A stretch of DNA of 64,000 bases from the NCBI RefSeq assembly GCF_021458635.1, contig NZ_JAIRDQ010000016.1, positions 63,436 through 127,435 on the forward strand. Reading direction: 5' to 3'. A program made the translations under genes and the position numbers. Shown here one piece after another: positions 1 through 9,037 of this stretch; positions within the stretch are counted from its first letter, which is position 1; each line of letters starts with the position of its first letter. Origin of the DNA: Bradyrhizobium monzae. GTDB taxonomy: Bacteria; Pseudomonadota; Alphaproteobacteria; Rhizobiales; Xanthobacteraceae. Under the pieces are notes generated by a model, which saw nothing but the letters and a program-made list of their open reading frames with translations, was not told the DNA's origin and did not search any database.

Positions 1-443
1 ATCACCGCGATATCGAGCGCCCTGGCGACGTCACGACTTGGTGAGTTCATATCGGCCCGAGTGACCAGCGCCGTCAGCTTCATCTCGCTGAAATACCGCT
101 GCAGTTCATCCGCCGTCAGGTCCGGGTTGACGGGGACGCAGGCACAGCTCGATGCGACCGCGATGAGGGCCAGCGCGCTGTCGGCACCGCGCGGCAGTGC
201 AACAGCCATGCGGTCGACAGGTGCAATGCCGAGCTCGCGCAGCGTTTGGACGAGATGCGCGATCCCAGCGCCGAGCGCGCCATAAGTCAGCGGCGGTCGG
301 CCGGGGGCGAGCAGAGCGGGCGCGGCCGGCATCGTTCGCGCGTGGAAGGCGAGTAGGCCGCCGATATGGGCAAACGCATTGGTTTCGGCGCCCGCGTCTA
401 CCGATCCCTCTCCCGCCCCGGATGCAATCTCCGACAACGCCAT
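1..443 (-). CDS. AMP-binding (acyl-CoA synthetase-like) enzyme, N-terminal part, cut by window edge
   Basis: An ATG at 443 on the minus strand opens a frame that stays open to the first base of the window, about 147 codons. The protein has the pattern of the N-terminal domain of adenylate-forming enzymes: an AFHARTMPAAPALLAPG-like opening, then LTYGALGAGIAHLVQTLRELG, then a stretch predicted to be the VAVALPRG...A-VAVPVNP core seen in acyl-CoA and amino-acid-activating synthetases. The P-loop and C-terminal domain lie outside the window, so the substrate cannot be inferred. AAAGGGA precedes the start. The gene is divergent from the large cyclase gene at 578, and the 134-bp gap probably holds both promoters. 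Confidence 0.7.
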   Translation of the reverse strand, partial: MALSEIASGAGEGSVDAGAETNAFAHIGGLLAFHARTMPAAPALLAPGRPPLTYGALGAGIAHLVQTLRELGIAPVDRMAVALPRGADSALALIAVASSCACVPVNPDLTADELQRYFSEMKLTALVTRADMNSPSRDVARALDIAV

Positions 444-577
444 TCCCTTTTGATCTGATTGGGCTATTCTTCCCAAGAGTTAGGGAACGCGTCCAGTCTG
501 AGGTGAAGTTTTGGCCCCAAAATCTGTGGTTGAGGGACCTTAAGCCCTTCGGCGGGGGAGTGTTGGGCGGGATCACC

Positions 578-3500
578 ATGCTGGAGAAAGAGCCGGGGAC
601 GGAAGTCGGGTTGAAGCGTTGGCTAGAAGGCATTGGTCTCGGCCACTACACCGATCTGTTCGCGCAACACCGCCTCGATCTCGACGTCATGGGAGACCTG
701 ACCGAGGCTGATCTCGCCGAGCTCGGATTGCCGCTCGGCGATCGCAAGCGGCTGCAGCGGGCGACCGCATCGCTGTTCCAGGCCGAGACGGCGGAGGCAC
801 CGGTCGAGCCGGCGCATCCGCCGACCCGCACCGAGGCCGGCGCCGAGCGGCGCCAGCTCACCACCATGTTCTGCGACATGGTCGATTCCACCGCGCTCTC
901 CGCCCAATTCGATCCGGAAGACGTGCGCGACATGATCGCGAGCTTCCGTGAGACCTGCGTGCGGGTGGTCAAGCATTACGAAGGCTTTGCCGCCCGCTTC
1001 GTCGGCGACGGCATTCTGGTTTATTTCGGCTACCCGACCGCGCATGAGGACGACGCCGAGCGTTCGGTGCGCGCCGGGCTCGAGATCGTGCGGGTGCTTT
1101 CGACGGCGCGCGCGATCGAGCCGCGCGGCGCGCTCAGCCACGCGCCTGCCGTCCGCATCGGGATCGCGACCGGCCTCGTGGTGGTCGGCGACCTCGTCGG
1201 CCAGGGCACCGAAGAGCGCGATTCCGCGGTCGGCGAGACCGTCAATCTGGCCGCGCGGCTGCAGGCGCTGGCGCCGCCAAACGGCGTAGTGATCTCCACC
1301 TCGACGCAGTCATTGTTGAAGGGGAAGTTCGACTACCGCAATCTCGGCGCCCACGCGCTGAAGGGCATCTCGGAGAAGACCCAGGCCTGGCACGTCGTGC
1401 GCGCCACGCGGGTGGAGACCCGCTTTGCGGCCGCCATGGGCACGCGGCTGACCCCGCTCGTCAACCGTGAGGAGGAGATCGCGCTGTTGATGGGGCGCTG
1501 GCAGCAGATCAAGGAGGGCGACGGCCAGGTCGTCGTCAAGTTCGGCGAGCCCGGCATCGGCAAGTCGCGCATCATCCAGGAGATTTTCGAGCGGATCGCA
1601 GGTGACCGGCACGGACAGGTCTCGTTCCAGTGCTCGCCCTATTACATCTCCACCGCTTTCTATCCGTTCGTCGAGCAGCTCAAGTTTTCCCTCGGCCTCG
1701 ATCGCGAGGATGTGTCCGCGCTGTCGCTGGCGAGCCTGGAGAATGCGATTGCCGCCGCCCACGGCGAAATCGAGCAGGTCGCGCCGCTGTTTGCCGCGCT
1801 GCTGTCGCTTCCGACCGGCGAGCGCTATCCGCCGCTCGACCTGTCGCCGCAGCAGCAGAAAGACGCGACCGTTGCGGCGCTGGTCAATCACTTTCTGGGC
1901 CTCGCGCGGGAGATGCCGCTGGTGATGGCTTTTGAGGATCTGCACTGGATCGATCCGACCTCGCGTGAGGTGGTCGACCTCCTGGTCGACCGGGTGCAGA
2001 ACCGGCCGATCCTGGCCATCATCACCGCGCGCTCCGAATTCCAGCCGAGCTGGAACGCGCATTCGCACGTCACCACCCTCGTGCTCAACCGGCTCAGCCG
2101 GCCGTTGCGCGCGACGCTGGTCGAGCGCGTCGCCGGCCGCGAGCTGCCCAAGGAGGTCATCGAGGAGATCATCGTCAAGACCGACGGTGTGCCGTTGTTC
2201 CTGGAGGAGCTGACCAAGACGGTTCTCGAATCCGACCTCCTGACCGAGCGGCATGGCCGCTACGTGCTGTCTGGCCCGTGGCGGCAACTGGCGATCCCGG
2301 CGACGCTGACGGACTCGCTGATGGCACGTCTCGACCGGATGGGGCCGTTCAAGCGGATCGCGCAGATCGGCGCTACGATCGGTCGCGAATTCTCCTATGA
2401 GACCCTGCATGCGGTCGCCAACACGCCGGCGGAGCAAATCGAGGCGGCGCTGACCCATCTGGAGGAGGCGGGCCTGATCATTCGGCGCGGCCATCCGCCG
2501 GACGCGCTCTATTCCTTCAAGCACGTGATGATCCAGAACGCGGCGCATGCCAGCCTGTTGCACAGCGAGCGGCGCAAGCTTCATGCGAGCATCGCGCAGG
2601 TGCTCGCCGAGATGTATCCGGAGAAGACCGAGCGCGAGCCGGAGCTGCTGGCCCACCATCTCACCGAGTCCGGCCAGAGCGAAGGCGCGGCGAGCTTCTG
2701 GCTCAAGGCCGGCAAGCAGGCGGCCAAGAGCGGCGCCAATCTCGAGGCGATCGGCCATTTGCGCCGGGGCTTGAGCGTCGTGCAGGCCAATGCCCGCATG
2801 CAGGGCGCCGACGAGATGGAGCTCGAGCTGCGGATCGCGCTAGGCAACGCGCTGATAGCCGCCAAGGGCTACGCGGTGCAGGAGGTCGAGGAGAACTACA
2901 TCCGCGCCCTCGAACTCGGCCAGCAGCTCGACGACGACGAAAAGGCCTTTGCCGCCACGCGTGGGCTCTGGGTGTGTCATTTCATTCGCGCCGATCTCAC
3001 CCGCGCGCACGATCTCAGCGTCGAATTGCTGAAATTCGCCAAGCGCGAGCGGCTCAACGAGCAGGCGCAGCCGGCGCAGCAGACTGGCTATCTGATCGAG
3101 GCGCACCGCTCGATCGCGATGACCATGCTCTATCGCGGGCGCTTCGCCGCCGCGCAGCATCATCTGCACCGTTGCATCAACCTCTACAGCCCCGATTTGC
3201 ACTCCGACCTGATGGAGCGGCACGGCACCGATCCCGGCGTCGTCTCGCTGTCCTATCTCGGCTACCTCCTCTGGTTCCTCGGCCAGCCCGACGCGGCGCG
3301 CCAACACAGCGAGCAGGCGATCCTGCATGCGGAGAAGATCCGCCATCCTTTCTCGCTCGCCTTCGCGTTGGTGTTCGGTGCCTATCTCTGCCAGCATCTC
3401 CGCGATATCGAGGGCACGCGAGATCATGCCAACCGCGCCATGATCATCGCTACCGAGCACAATTTCCTGCACTGGAAGCAGCAGGCCACGATCCTGCGCG

Positions 3501-4042
3501 GCTGGGCGCTGGCGCAGCTCGGCGAGGCCGACGAGGGCATCAGCCAGATGCGGTTCGGCCTCGACGAGTACGAGGCGATGGATTCCTGGCTCGCCGGCTG
3601 CTGGTTCCGCTGCCTGCTGGCGGAGGCCTATGCCAAGGTCGGCATGCGCGACGCTGCCTTGCGCGCGCTGGACGGTGCGCTTGCGACCGCAAGACGGACC
3701 GGCGATCACTCCTACCTCGCCGAGGTCTATCGCCTGCAGGGCGAGATCACCTTGTCGGACGGCAATCCGGCCTCGGTGCAGGAGGCTGAGGATCTGTTCG
3801 AGCTGTCGCTGGAGACGGCGCGCAAGCAGGGCGCGCTGTCCTGGGAGCTCAGAACGGCCGTCAGCCTCGCACGGCTGTCGCACGAAGCCGGCAAGCGCGA
3901 ACACGCCAATCTGTTGCTCGTGCCGATCGTCGGCAAGTTCAACGAGGGATTTTTGACGCCGGATCTGAAGCTGGCCATGCAGCTCGTGCATGAGATCGGC
4001 GGGGACACCCCGTCGGGCGGCAGGCCGATCCAAGTGAAATGA
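578..4042 (+). CDS. SAM domain - class III adenylate/guanylate cyclase - AAA ATPase - TPR protein
   Basis: A 1154-residue cytoplasmic multidomain signalling protein. Residues 8-65 read as a sterile-alpha-motif domain (LKRWLEGIGLGHYTDLF, ending in LPLGDRKRLQRA). Residues 91-275 are a class III nucleotide cyclase with the metal-binding aspartates in FCDMVDST (D100) and FVGDG (D144). A P-loop GEPGIGKS lies at 323-330, and a Walker B-like LVMAFEDLHWID at about 445-456 marks an AAA_16-type NTPase. The C-terminal half is helical TPR-like sequence. The frame is open upstream to 197, but homology starts at the ATG at 578. The stop overlaps the next start (ATGA), so the two genes are probably co-transcribed. 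This architecture is common in Bradyrhizobium; the signal sensed is unknown. Confidence 0.9.
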   Translation: MLEKEPGTEVGLKRWLEGIGLGHYTDLFAQHRLDLDVMGDLTEADLAELGLPLGDRKRLQRATASLFQAETAEAPVEPAHPPTRTEAGAERRQLTTMFCDMVDSTALSAQFDPEDVRDMIASFRETCVRVVKHYEGFAARFVGDGILVYFGYPTAHEDDAERSVRAGLEIVRVLSTARAIEPRGALSHAPAVRIGIATGLVVVGDLVGQGTEERDSAVGETVNLAARLQALAPPNGVVISTSTQSLLKGKFDYRNLGAHALKGISEKTQAWHVVRATRVETRFAAAMGTRLTPLVNREEEIALLMGRWQQIKEGDGQVVVKFGEPGIGKSRIIQEIFERIAGDRHGQVSFQCSPYYISTAFYPFVEQLKFSLGLDREDVSALSLASLENAIAAAHGEIEQVAPLFAALLSLPTGERYPPLDLSPQQQKDATVAALVNHFLGLAREMPLVMAFEDLHWIDPTSREVVDLLVDRVQNRPILAIITARSEFQPSWNAHSHVTTLVLNRLSRPLRATLVERVAGRELPKEVIEEIIVKTDGVPLFLEELTKTVLESDLLTERHGRYVLSGPWRQLAIPATLTDSLMARLDRMGPFKRIAQIGATIGREFSYETLHAVANTPAEQIEAALTHLEEAGLIIRRGHPPDALYSFKHVMIQNAAHASLLHSERRKLHASIAQVLAEMYPEKTEREPELLAHHLTESGQSEGAASFWLKAGKQAAKSGANLEAIGHLRRGLSVVQANARMQGADEMELELRIALGNALIAAKGYAVQEVEENYIRALELGQQLDDDEKAFAATRGLWVCHFIRADLTRAHDLSVELLKFAKRERLNEQAQPAQQTGYLIEAHRSIAMTMLYRGRFAAAQHHLHRCINLYSPDLHSDLMERHGTDPGVVSLSYLGYLLWFLGQPDAARQHSEQAILHAEKIRHPFSLAFALVFGAYLCQHLRDIEGTRDHANRAMIIATEHNFLHWKQQATILRGWALAQLGEADEGISQMRFGLDEYEAMDSWLAGCWFRCLLAEAYAKVGMRDAALRALDGALATARRTGDHSYLAEVYRLQGEITLSDGNPASVQEAEDLFELSLETARKQGALSWELRTAVSLARLSHEAGKREHANLLLVPIVGKFNEGFLTPDLKLAMQLVHEIGGDTPSGGRPIQVK

Positions 4043-4830
4043 GCGATCTGCCTGCCGCCCGCGCGCGTTACGTCGAGCTGATTGCGAAGCGGGAACGCCT
4101 CTCCTCGCCGCGCCTGCTTGCAGCGCTCGCGGCGGTGCCGCGTGAAAATTTTCTGGCGAAGGGGCCCTGGCGCATCAAGAGCGAAGCGGCGCGCAGCTAT
4201 CGCCTGACGCCCGACGCCAACCCCGTTCATCTTTACGACAATGTGCTGGTTGCGATCGACGCACGCCGCAGGCTCGACACCGGACTGCCGAGCCTGTGGG
4301 CGCATTTCATTGATTTGCTCGACGTCGGAGAGAAGAACCGCGTGGTCCAGATCGGTTGCGGGCTCGGCTATTTCTCGGCGGTTCTGTCGGAGATCGTAGG
4401 CCCGAAGGGCAGAGTGCAGGCGATCGAATGCGACGAGCGGCTCGCGGTGCGTGCTGCGGCCCATCTTCGTGCCTATCGGAATGTCGAAATCATCAACGGC
4501 GACGGCTGCAGAGAGATCAGCGAGCCGGCCGACGTCATCATCGTGCATGCCGGCTTCTCGCATCCGCATCCGCTCTGGCTTCAATCGCTTCGCCCGCGCG
4601 GCCGCCTGCTGGTGCCGCTGACGCAGCGGGACCGCGAAGGTGCTGCCCTCAAGATCACGCGCAAGGGCAAGGGATTCGAGGCCGAGGCCGTGCAGCAGAT
4701 CCGGATTTTCCCCGGCCAGGGCCGCGGGATGACGGTGCTCGACGATCGCGTCGCCGATTGGTGGCAGCGCGCTTCGTCGCTCGCGCCGTTGCGCTTTCGC
4801 GGCATCGCGCAGGGGCTGCCGTCGGATTAG
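4039..4830 (+). CDS. PCMT-like SAM-dependent methyltransferase
   Basis: A 263-residue protein of the protein-L-isoaspartate O-methyltransferase fold. The SAM-binding motif I is VVQIGCGLGYFSAVL near residues 100-114, followed by an acidic post-motif (QAIECDE). The N-terminal region (SPRLLAALAAVPRENFL) matches the PCMT family opening, in which a non-substrate-specific helix precedes the catalytic loop. The start overlaps the cyclase stop by four bases, which implies translational coupling. Family members include true repair enzymes and many methyltransferases of unknown substrate. The internal DNVLVAI in place of the usual SxP substrate loop makes the exact substrate uncertain. Confidence 0.82.
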   Translation: MSDLPAARARYVELIAKRERLSSPRLLAALAAVPRENFLAKGPWRIKSEAARSYRLTPDANPVHLYDNVLVAIDARRRLDTGLPSLWAHFIDLLDVGEKNRVVQIGCGLGYFSAVLSEIVGPKGRVQAIECDERLAVRAAAHLRAYRNVEIINGDGCREISEPADVIIVHAGFSHPHPLWLQSLRPRGRLLVPLTQRDREGAALKITRKGKGFEAEAVQQIRIFPGQGRGMTVLDDRVADWWQRASSLAPLRFRGIAQGLPSD

Positions 4831-4848
4831 GGCTCGCCGCTCCAGCCC

Positions 4849-5916
4849 TCATACGTCCTTCGTGAACTTGCTGATGACGTCCATGAACGGCTTCGGCTTG
4901 AACGCACCGTCGAGCGGCAGTGGGCGGTTCGACTGCTTGTCCGGGCGGGTAACCATGCCGTTGATCCAGCTGTAACGATCGGAAATGCCCCAGGTCAGGA
5001 TCGAGCGCACCGGCCCGCTGGTCGCGATCGCCGTCAGCAGGTCGTTGACACGCTTGGCGACGATGGCATCGCGCTCTGAAGGACTTCCCGTCAGCTTCTG
5101 ATCGTCGACGTCGAGCTCGGTGACGTAGACTTCGAGGCCCCATGCGCGGAGTTCGGTGACGAATTCCGCGAGCCCATGGGTGTCGATTTCGAGCTCGGCA
5201 TGCAGATGCGATTGCAGTCCGACCGCGTGCAGCGGCACGCCCTGGTCGAGCAGACTCATGATGAGGTTACGGTAGGCGGCGCGCTTGGCGATGAACGAGT
5301 CCTTCGCCGACTCGATATCGTATTCGTTGATCGCGAGCTTGACGTAGGGATCGGCCGCGGCCGCGGTGCGGAAGGCGAGCGGAATCCAGCGATCGCCGAG
5401 ATGCTGCCTCCAGAACGTGTCGCGCCGGTCGGTGACGCCCTTGGGATTGTCAGGGATAGGCTCGTTGACGACGTCCCACGAGGTGAGCTTGTCCTTGTAA
5501 TAGGACACGACGGTGTTGATGTGATCGACGTAGGCGCGCTCGACGCCTTTCGAATCCTTGATCTGCTTGGTCCAGTCCGGAATGTCGTGATACCAGGCGA
5601 GCGTGTGGCCGCGCATGGTCAGGTCGTTCCTTTGCGCGAAATCATAGATGGCGTCGGCACGCTCGAAGGCGAAAGTGTGCGGGTCTGGCCGCAGCATCGG
5701 CCATTTCAGTTCGAGCACCGGCACCACCTGCGTACAATATGTGCTGATGGCTTCGCCGACCCGCGGATCAGCCTGCAGGTCCCAGAGCGTGGCGGCGGCG
5801 CCATAGCCCGGACGGCGCTGCGCAAGTTTCGACACCGGAAGTGCTGACGCCGATGCGCTCGCCGCGAGCGTTACGGCGCTGCCGAGGAGAAATTCGCGTC
5901 TGTCGAGCTTCGTCAC
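4849..5916 (-). CDS. Endo-1,4-beta-xylanase, glycoside hydrolase family 10, Tat-exported
   Basis: This is a GH10 retaining xylanase, which hydrolyses beta-1,4-xylan chains. In the 355-residue form the acid/base glutamate lies in SWDVVNEP (E152) and the nucleophile in VYVTELDV (E267), both with the family's surrounding residues (GHTLAWY near 104, QSHLH near 235). The N terminus DRREFLLGSAVTLAASASA is a twin-arginine signal, so the folded enzyme is exported. I chose the GTG at 5916 because AAGGGACGG precedes it at good spacing; the frame also opens at a TTG at 5949. It is monocistronic and convergent with the methyltransferase gene. A lone xylanase fits plant-polymer use or root infection. Confidence 0.9.
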   Translation of the reverse strand: MTKLDRREFLLGSAVTLAASASASALPVSKLAQRRPGYGAAATLWDLQADPRVGEAISTYCTQVVPVLELKWPMLRPDPHTFAFERADAIYDFAQRNDLTMRGHTLAWYHDIPDWTKQIKDSKGVERAYVDHINTVVSYYKDKLTSWDVVNEPIPDNPKGVTDRRDTFWRQHLGDRWIPLAFRTAAAADPYVKLAINEYDIESAKDSFIAKRAAYRNLIMSLLDQGVPLHAVGLQSHLHAELEIDTHGLAEFVTELRAWGLEVYVTELDVDDQKLTGSPSERDAIVAKRVNDLLTAIATSGPVRSILTWGISDRYSWINGMVTRPDKQSNRPLPLDGAFKPKPFMDVISKFTKDV

Positions 5917-6015
5917 GTGGCGGCCGTCCCTTTGGAACCAAGGCGCCAATGTACCAAGCGGCGCCTCGCGACGCCGCGGTTTCCTGTTGTTGGGTTAACT
6001 TTCGCGAATGTCTTG

Positions 6016-7104
6016 TCAGCGCGCCTGACGCAGCATCGCCGCTTCAGCGATCTCGTAATAGTGAAGCGCGCCTTTTTCGAGCGTCAGGTTGTCCATCACA
6101 TAATCGCGAGGTGCGAAGTCGCCCGCGATAACCTGCGACCAGAAGTCGCTCCAGCCGCAGACGAAGCCGTTCGCGTCGATGAACGTGCTGCCGCAACGTG
6201 CGTCGAAATAGGGCACCGAGGATACGCCGCCTTCGTATCTGACCTTGTCCGGAAAATACTGCGGATCCTGCCACGGCCCGCCGCGATTCCACGCGAACAC
6301 GGGCACGCCGCTCGACAGGGCCTGCTGGCAGGCGATGCCCTGGCTCTCGTGCTCGCACAGGAACACCATGCTGCGGCAGCGCGCCAGAGCAGCCTTGTAG
6401 TCATCTTCCTTGTAATGGCCGTAGCGGATCACTTCGACCGATCGGCCGCTCGCTTCGAGGTGCTTGCGGATCGGCTCGATCAGCTCGCTCGCGTAGCGAT
6501 CGTGCTGCCAGCGCACCTTGTCATAGAGCAGAACATCGACGCTCTTCTGCTCGGCGGCGGTCTCCATCCACAAATCGGTTTCGATGCCGACCGGCCAGAC
6601 CTCGATGTGCGGCCAGTACGGCCGGCACATCTCCGCATACCAGTTGCAGGGCACCAGGATGGTCTTCTCGTGCAGATCCTGGAGACGCTCGGGCACTTCA
6701 ATCGGATGGTTGTACATGACGACGCCGAGCAAAAGCGGGTTCTTCCATGCGAACCAGTCGAGCACGAACGGGCGCCCGATGATGCAGGCGAGTTCTTCCT
6801 TGTGCTTGCGGATGTGGCCGTAATCGTTGACGCGGTAAGGGATGCCGACCCGGTCGAGGCCGGCGCAGAGATTGAGGAACACGCGCCGCTGACCGCTGAT
6901 CCAGGATTTTCCGAGCAGCATCCGCCGCACCAGCGGCCGGACGTGGCGGTCGCCCGGAAACCAGCGGTCGTCACGCTCCTCGAAGAACAAATTGAGCGTC
7001 ATCCGCTCGCCCCCGTCCGCAGGGGGAGCCGGGACCAGGGGCGCGTCCGTCCCGCCATGGGGCAGGGAGGCCGGGTTTGCCCTTATACGTTCGACAACGT
7101 CCAT
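6016..7104 (-). CDS. Glycosyltransferase-like protein, probable GT-B fold
   Basis: A 362-residue soluble protein with the layout of a GT-B glycosyltransferase. It has an N-terminal half with RVFLNLCAGLDRVGIPYRVNDYG, then VDVLLYDKVRW, then a C-terminal nucleotide-sugar half with ALARCRSMVFLCEHESQGIACQQALS, where E-SQG-A-QEA is the common acidic motif of GT4-like enzymes. No signal peptide or membrane segment is visible. ATG 7104 was chosen; a GTG at 7119 is in frame and neither has a clear ribosome site. It lies divergent from a Wzx-like flippase, which suggests surface polysaccharide synthesis. Donor and acceptor are unknown. Confidence 0.7.
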   Translation of the reverse strand: MDVVERIRANPASLPHGGTDAPLVPAPPADGGERMTLNLFFEERDDRWFPGDRHVRPLVRRMLLGKSWISGQRRVFLNLCAGLDRVGIPYRVNDYGHIRKHKEELACIIGRPFVLDWFAWKNPLLLGVVMYNHPIEVPERLQDLHEKTILVPCNWYAEMCRPYWPHIEVWPVGIETDLWMETAAEQKSVDVLLYDKVRWQHDRYASELIEPIRKHLEASGRSVEVIRYGHYKEDDYKAALARCRSMVFLCEHESQGIACQQALSSGVPVFAWNRGGPWQDPQYFPDKVRYEGGVSSVPYFDARCGSTFIDANGFVCGWSDFWSQVIAGDFAPRDYVMDNLTLEKGALHYYEIAEAAMLRQAR

Positions 7105-7364
7105 CTTAGTCACGTCCACGCATTAACCAAACGTCCGGGCGACGTCTTGGATTCATGGTTTCTTTTCGGTGATCGCGGCGGCCCGTTCAAGCAGAGGGCA
7201 AATTTAACGCTAACGCGCGAAACCCGCTCGCCCGCCCCATTCGCGGTCCGATTTGCAGATTTATGTGACACTCTTCGGCGATGCTGCGACGCAGTCGAAC
7301 CACCACGCCAAGGTCCAACTGATTAACGGCCACTCGGTTTCAAGGCCGCCAATCCCGTGCACGC

Positions 7365-8801
7365 ATGCTGAATCGCCATTTCTCCATCTATCTCGTCGCC
7401 CATATCCTCCCCGCGGCGGTGGGCTTCTTCGCGGTCACCGCCTACACGCGGCTGCTGACGCCGGCGGAGTATGGCGTCTATGTCGTCGGCATGAGCATCG
7501 CCGGCATTCTGGGCGCGATCTTCTTCGTCTGGATCAAGTTGTCGGTGTCGCGCTATCAGGCGATGTCGGGAGAGGTGGATTTCCGCGGTACGGCGATGGT
7601 CGCCTTTGCGCTCACGGTCGTCGCCATGTGCGCCGCGACCCCGTTGGTGTTCCTGTTCCGCAGCGACGTCAGTGTCGAGCTGGTGCTGGCCGGCATGTTC
7701 GTCGCGATCATGGCGAATGCGGTCGATGTCGGCCAGGAGTTCGAGCGCGCCAAGCTGCGGCCCTATCGCTTCGCGGCGATCTCGATTGTGCGCAGCGTGT
7801 CGAGCGTCGGCTATGGCCTGCTGGGGATCTGGCTCGGCTGGGGTGGCATCGCACTGCTCGCGGCGTTTGGCCTCGGCTCGCTTACCGGCATCGTTCTCAA
7901 TCTCGTCGGCGATCGTACCAAGATCGCGGGCTTTTCGCGCAGCCAGTTCATGCAGCTCGCGCGCTACGGTCTGCCGTTGACGTTGGCCGGGCTCTCGGTT
8001 GCGATCTACTCGGCCAGCGATCGGCTCATCGTCGCCTGGCTGCTCGGCAAGGATTCCGCCGGCATTTTCGGCGTCGCCGCCGATCTGCCGCGCCAGTTCA
8101 TGGTCATGATCGCCGGCAGCGTTGCCGCGGCCACCGTGCCGCTGGTGTTCCGCTCGCTGTCGGAGAAGAACAACGACACGACGCGGGAGCGTCTGACCGA
8201 GAGCCTCGAACTGCTGCTCGTCGTCGTCGCGCCCGTCGCGGTCTGGCTTGCGCTCGCGGCGGACCAGGTCGCGGGTACGCTCGTCGGTGTCGATTTTCGC
8301 GCCGGCGTTTCCGCGCTGCTGCCGACGCTGGTGCTCGCCCGCTTCTTCGGCATCGCCAATCAATTCTACGTCCAGCTCAGCTTCCAGCTCGCCGAGCGGC
8401 CCTTCATGCTGGCGGCACAGTCGTTCCTTACCCTGGTCGCGAGCGTGGTGCTGATGGTCGCGCTGGTCGCGGGCTACGGCATCTATGGCGCGGCGCTGGC
8501 GACGCTCGCAACCGAGGTGCTCGGCTTCGTCGTCGCCGTCATGCTGATGCACCGTGCCCATCCCATGCCGTTCGATGTCCACCGGCTCGCCGGTGTCGCT
8601 ACGTCGGCCGCGGCGATGGCGGCAGCGATTCTCGTTGCGCGCTCGCAAGTCGACGGCACCGGTCTCGTGGCCCTGATCGTTGTCAGTCTCGCCGGCGGTC
8701 TCGCTTATGTTGCCGCAGCCTGGCTGCTGAATGTCGCGAATGTGCGGACGCTGTCGCTGCGCCTCCTGCGGACGTTCAACCGCAAGGCGATCGGCGTCTG
8801 A
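7365..8801 (+). CDS. Polysaccharide flippase, Wzx/MATE-like (MOP superfamily)
   Basis: A 478-residue integral membrane protein with about twelve to fourteen hydrophobic helices. It opens with LNRHFSIYLVAHILPAAVGFFAVTAYTRLLTPAEYGVYVVG, the typical first helix and loop of lipid-linked oligosaccharide or polysaccharide flippases (TRLLTPAEYG is the family signature). A second signature-like segment near residue 205 (RYGLPLTLAGLSVAIYSASDRLIVAWLLG) marks the second half of the MOP fold. It probably moves a lipid-linked glycan across the inner membrane. The neighbouring divergent glycosyltransferase supports a role in surface glycan assembly. Confidence 0.85.
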   Translation: MLNRHFSIYLVAHILPAAVGFFAVTAYTRLLTPAEYGVYVVGMSIAGILGAIFFVWIKLSVSRYQAMSGEVDFRGTAMVAFALTVVAMCAATPLVFLFRSDVSVELVLAGMFVAIMANAVDVGQEFERAKLRPYRFAAISIVRSVSSVGYGLLGIWLGWGGIALLAAFGLGSLTGIVLNLVGDRTKIAGFSRSQFMQLARYGLPLTLAGLSVAIYSASDRLIVAWLLGKDSAGIFGVAADLPRQFMVMIAGSVAAATVPLVFRSLSEKNNDTTRERLTESLELLLVVVAPVAVWLALAADQVAGTLVGVDFRAGVSALLPTLVLARFFGIANQFYVQLSFQLAERPFMLAAQSFLTLVASVVLMVALVAGYGIYGAALATLATEVLGFVVAVMLMHRAHPMPFDVHRLAGVATSAAAMAAAILVARSQVDGTGLVALIVVSLAGGLAYVAAAWLLNVANVRTLSLRLLRTFNRKAIGV

Positions 8802-8974
8802 CCGCCTCACGAGGCCAGCCTCGTTCTGCTGCGCACAAGTTCCCCCTTGCGTTCTATTCCTTGCCGCGGAATGCTGCGGACGAGACAGCCGCATCACATT
8901 TCATAGCGGCGGCTCGAGCCATGTCCTGTTGCGCTTGAAATTCAAAGTTCGTTCTGCTCATTAGGGCTCTGAAA

Positions 8975-8994
8975 TTGCGCTGCAACATGCGCAA
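8975..8994. promoter_or_regulatory. Inverted repeat TTGCGC-N8-GCGCAA upstream of binding-protein gene
   Basis: A perfect 6-bp inverted repeat with an 8-base centre, 43 bp upstream of the start at 9038. It could be an operator or simply a stem. No regulator gene sits beside it. Confidence 0.35.
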
Positions 8995-9001
8995 AAAGCC
9001 A

Positions 9002-9017
9002 ATCGACTAAAGTCGAT
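9002..9017. promoter_or_regulatory. Palindrome ATCGACT-AA-AGTCGAT before the binding-protein gene
   Basis: A perfect 7-bp inverted repeat with a 2-base centre, ending 20 bp upstream of the ATG at 9038 and just before the GAGGAAA ribosome site. It is placed to affect transcription or translation of the ABC operon. Its binding protein is unknown. Confidence 0.4.
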
Positions 9018-9037
9018 AGCCAGCGAGGAAACACATA

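Noticed and set aside
1310..2758. 482-codon minus-strand frame inside the cyclase-ATPase gene
   Set aside because: Arg/Leu-rich antisense shadow of the coding strand.
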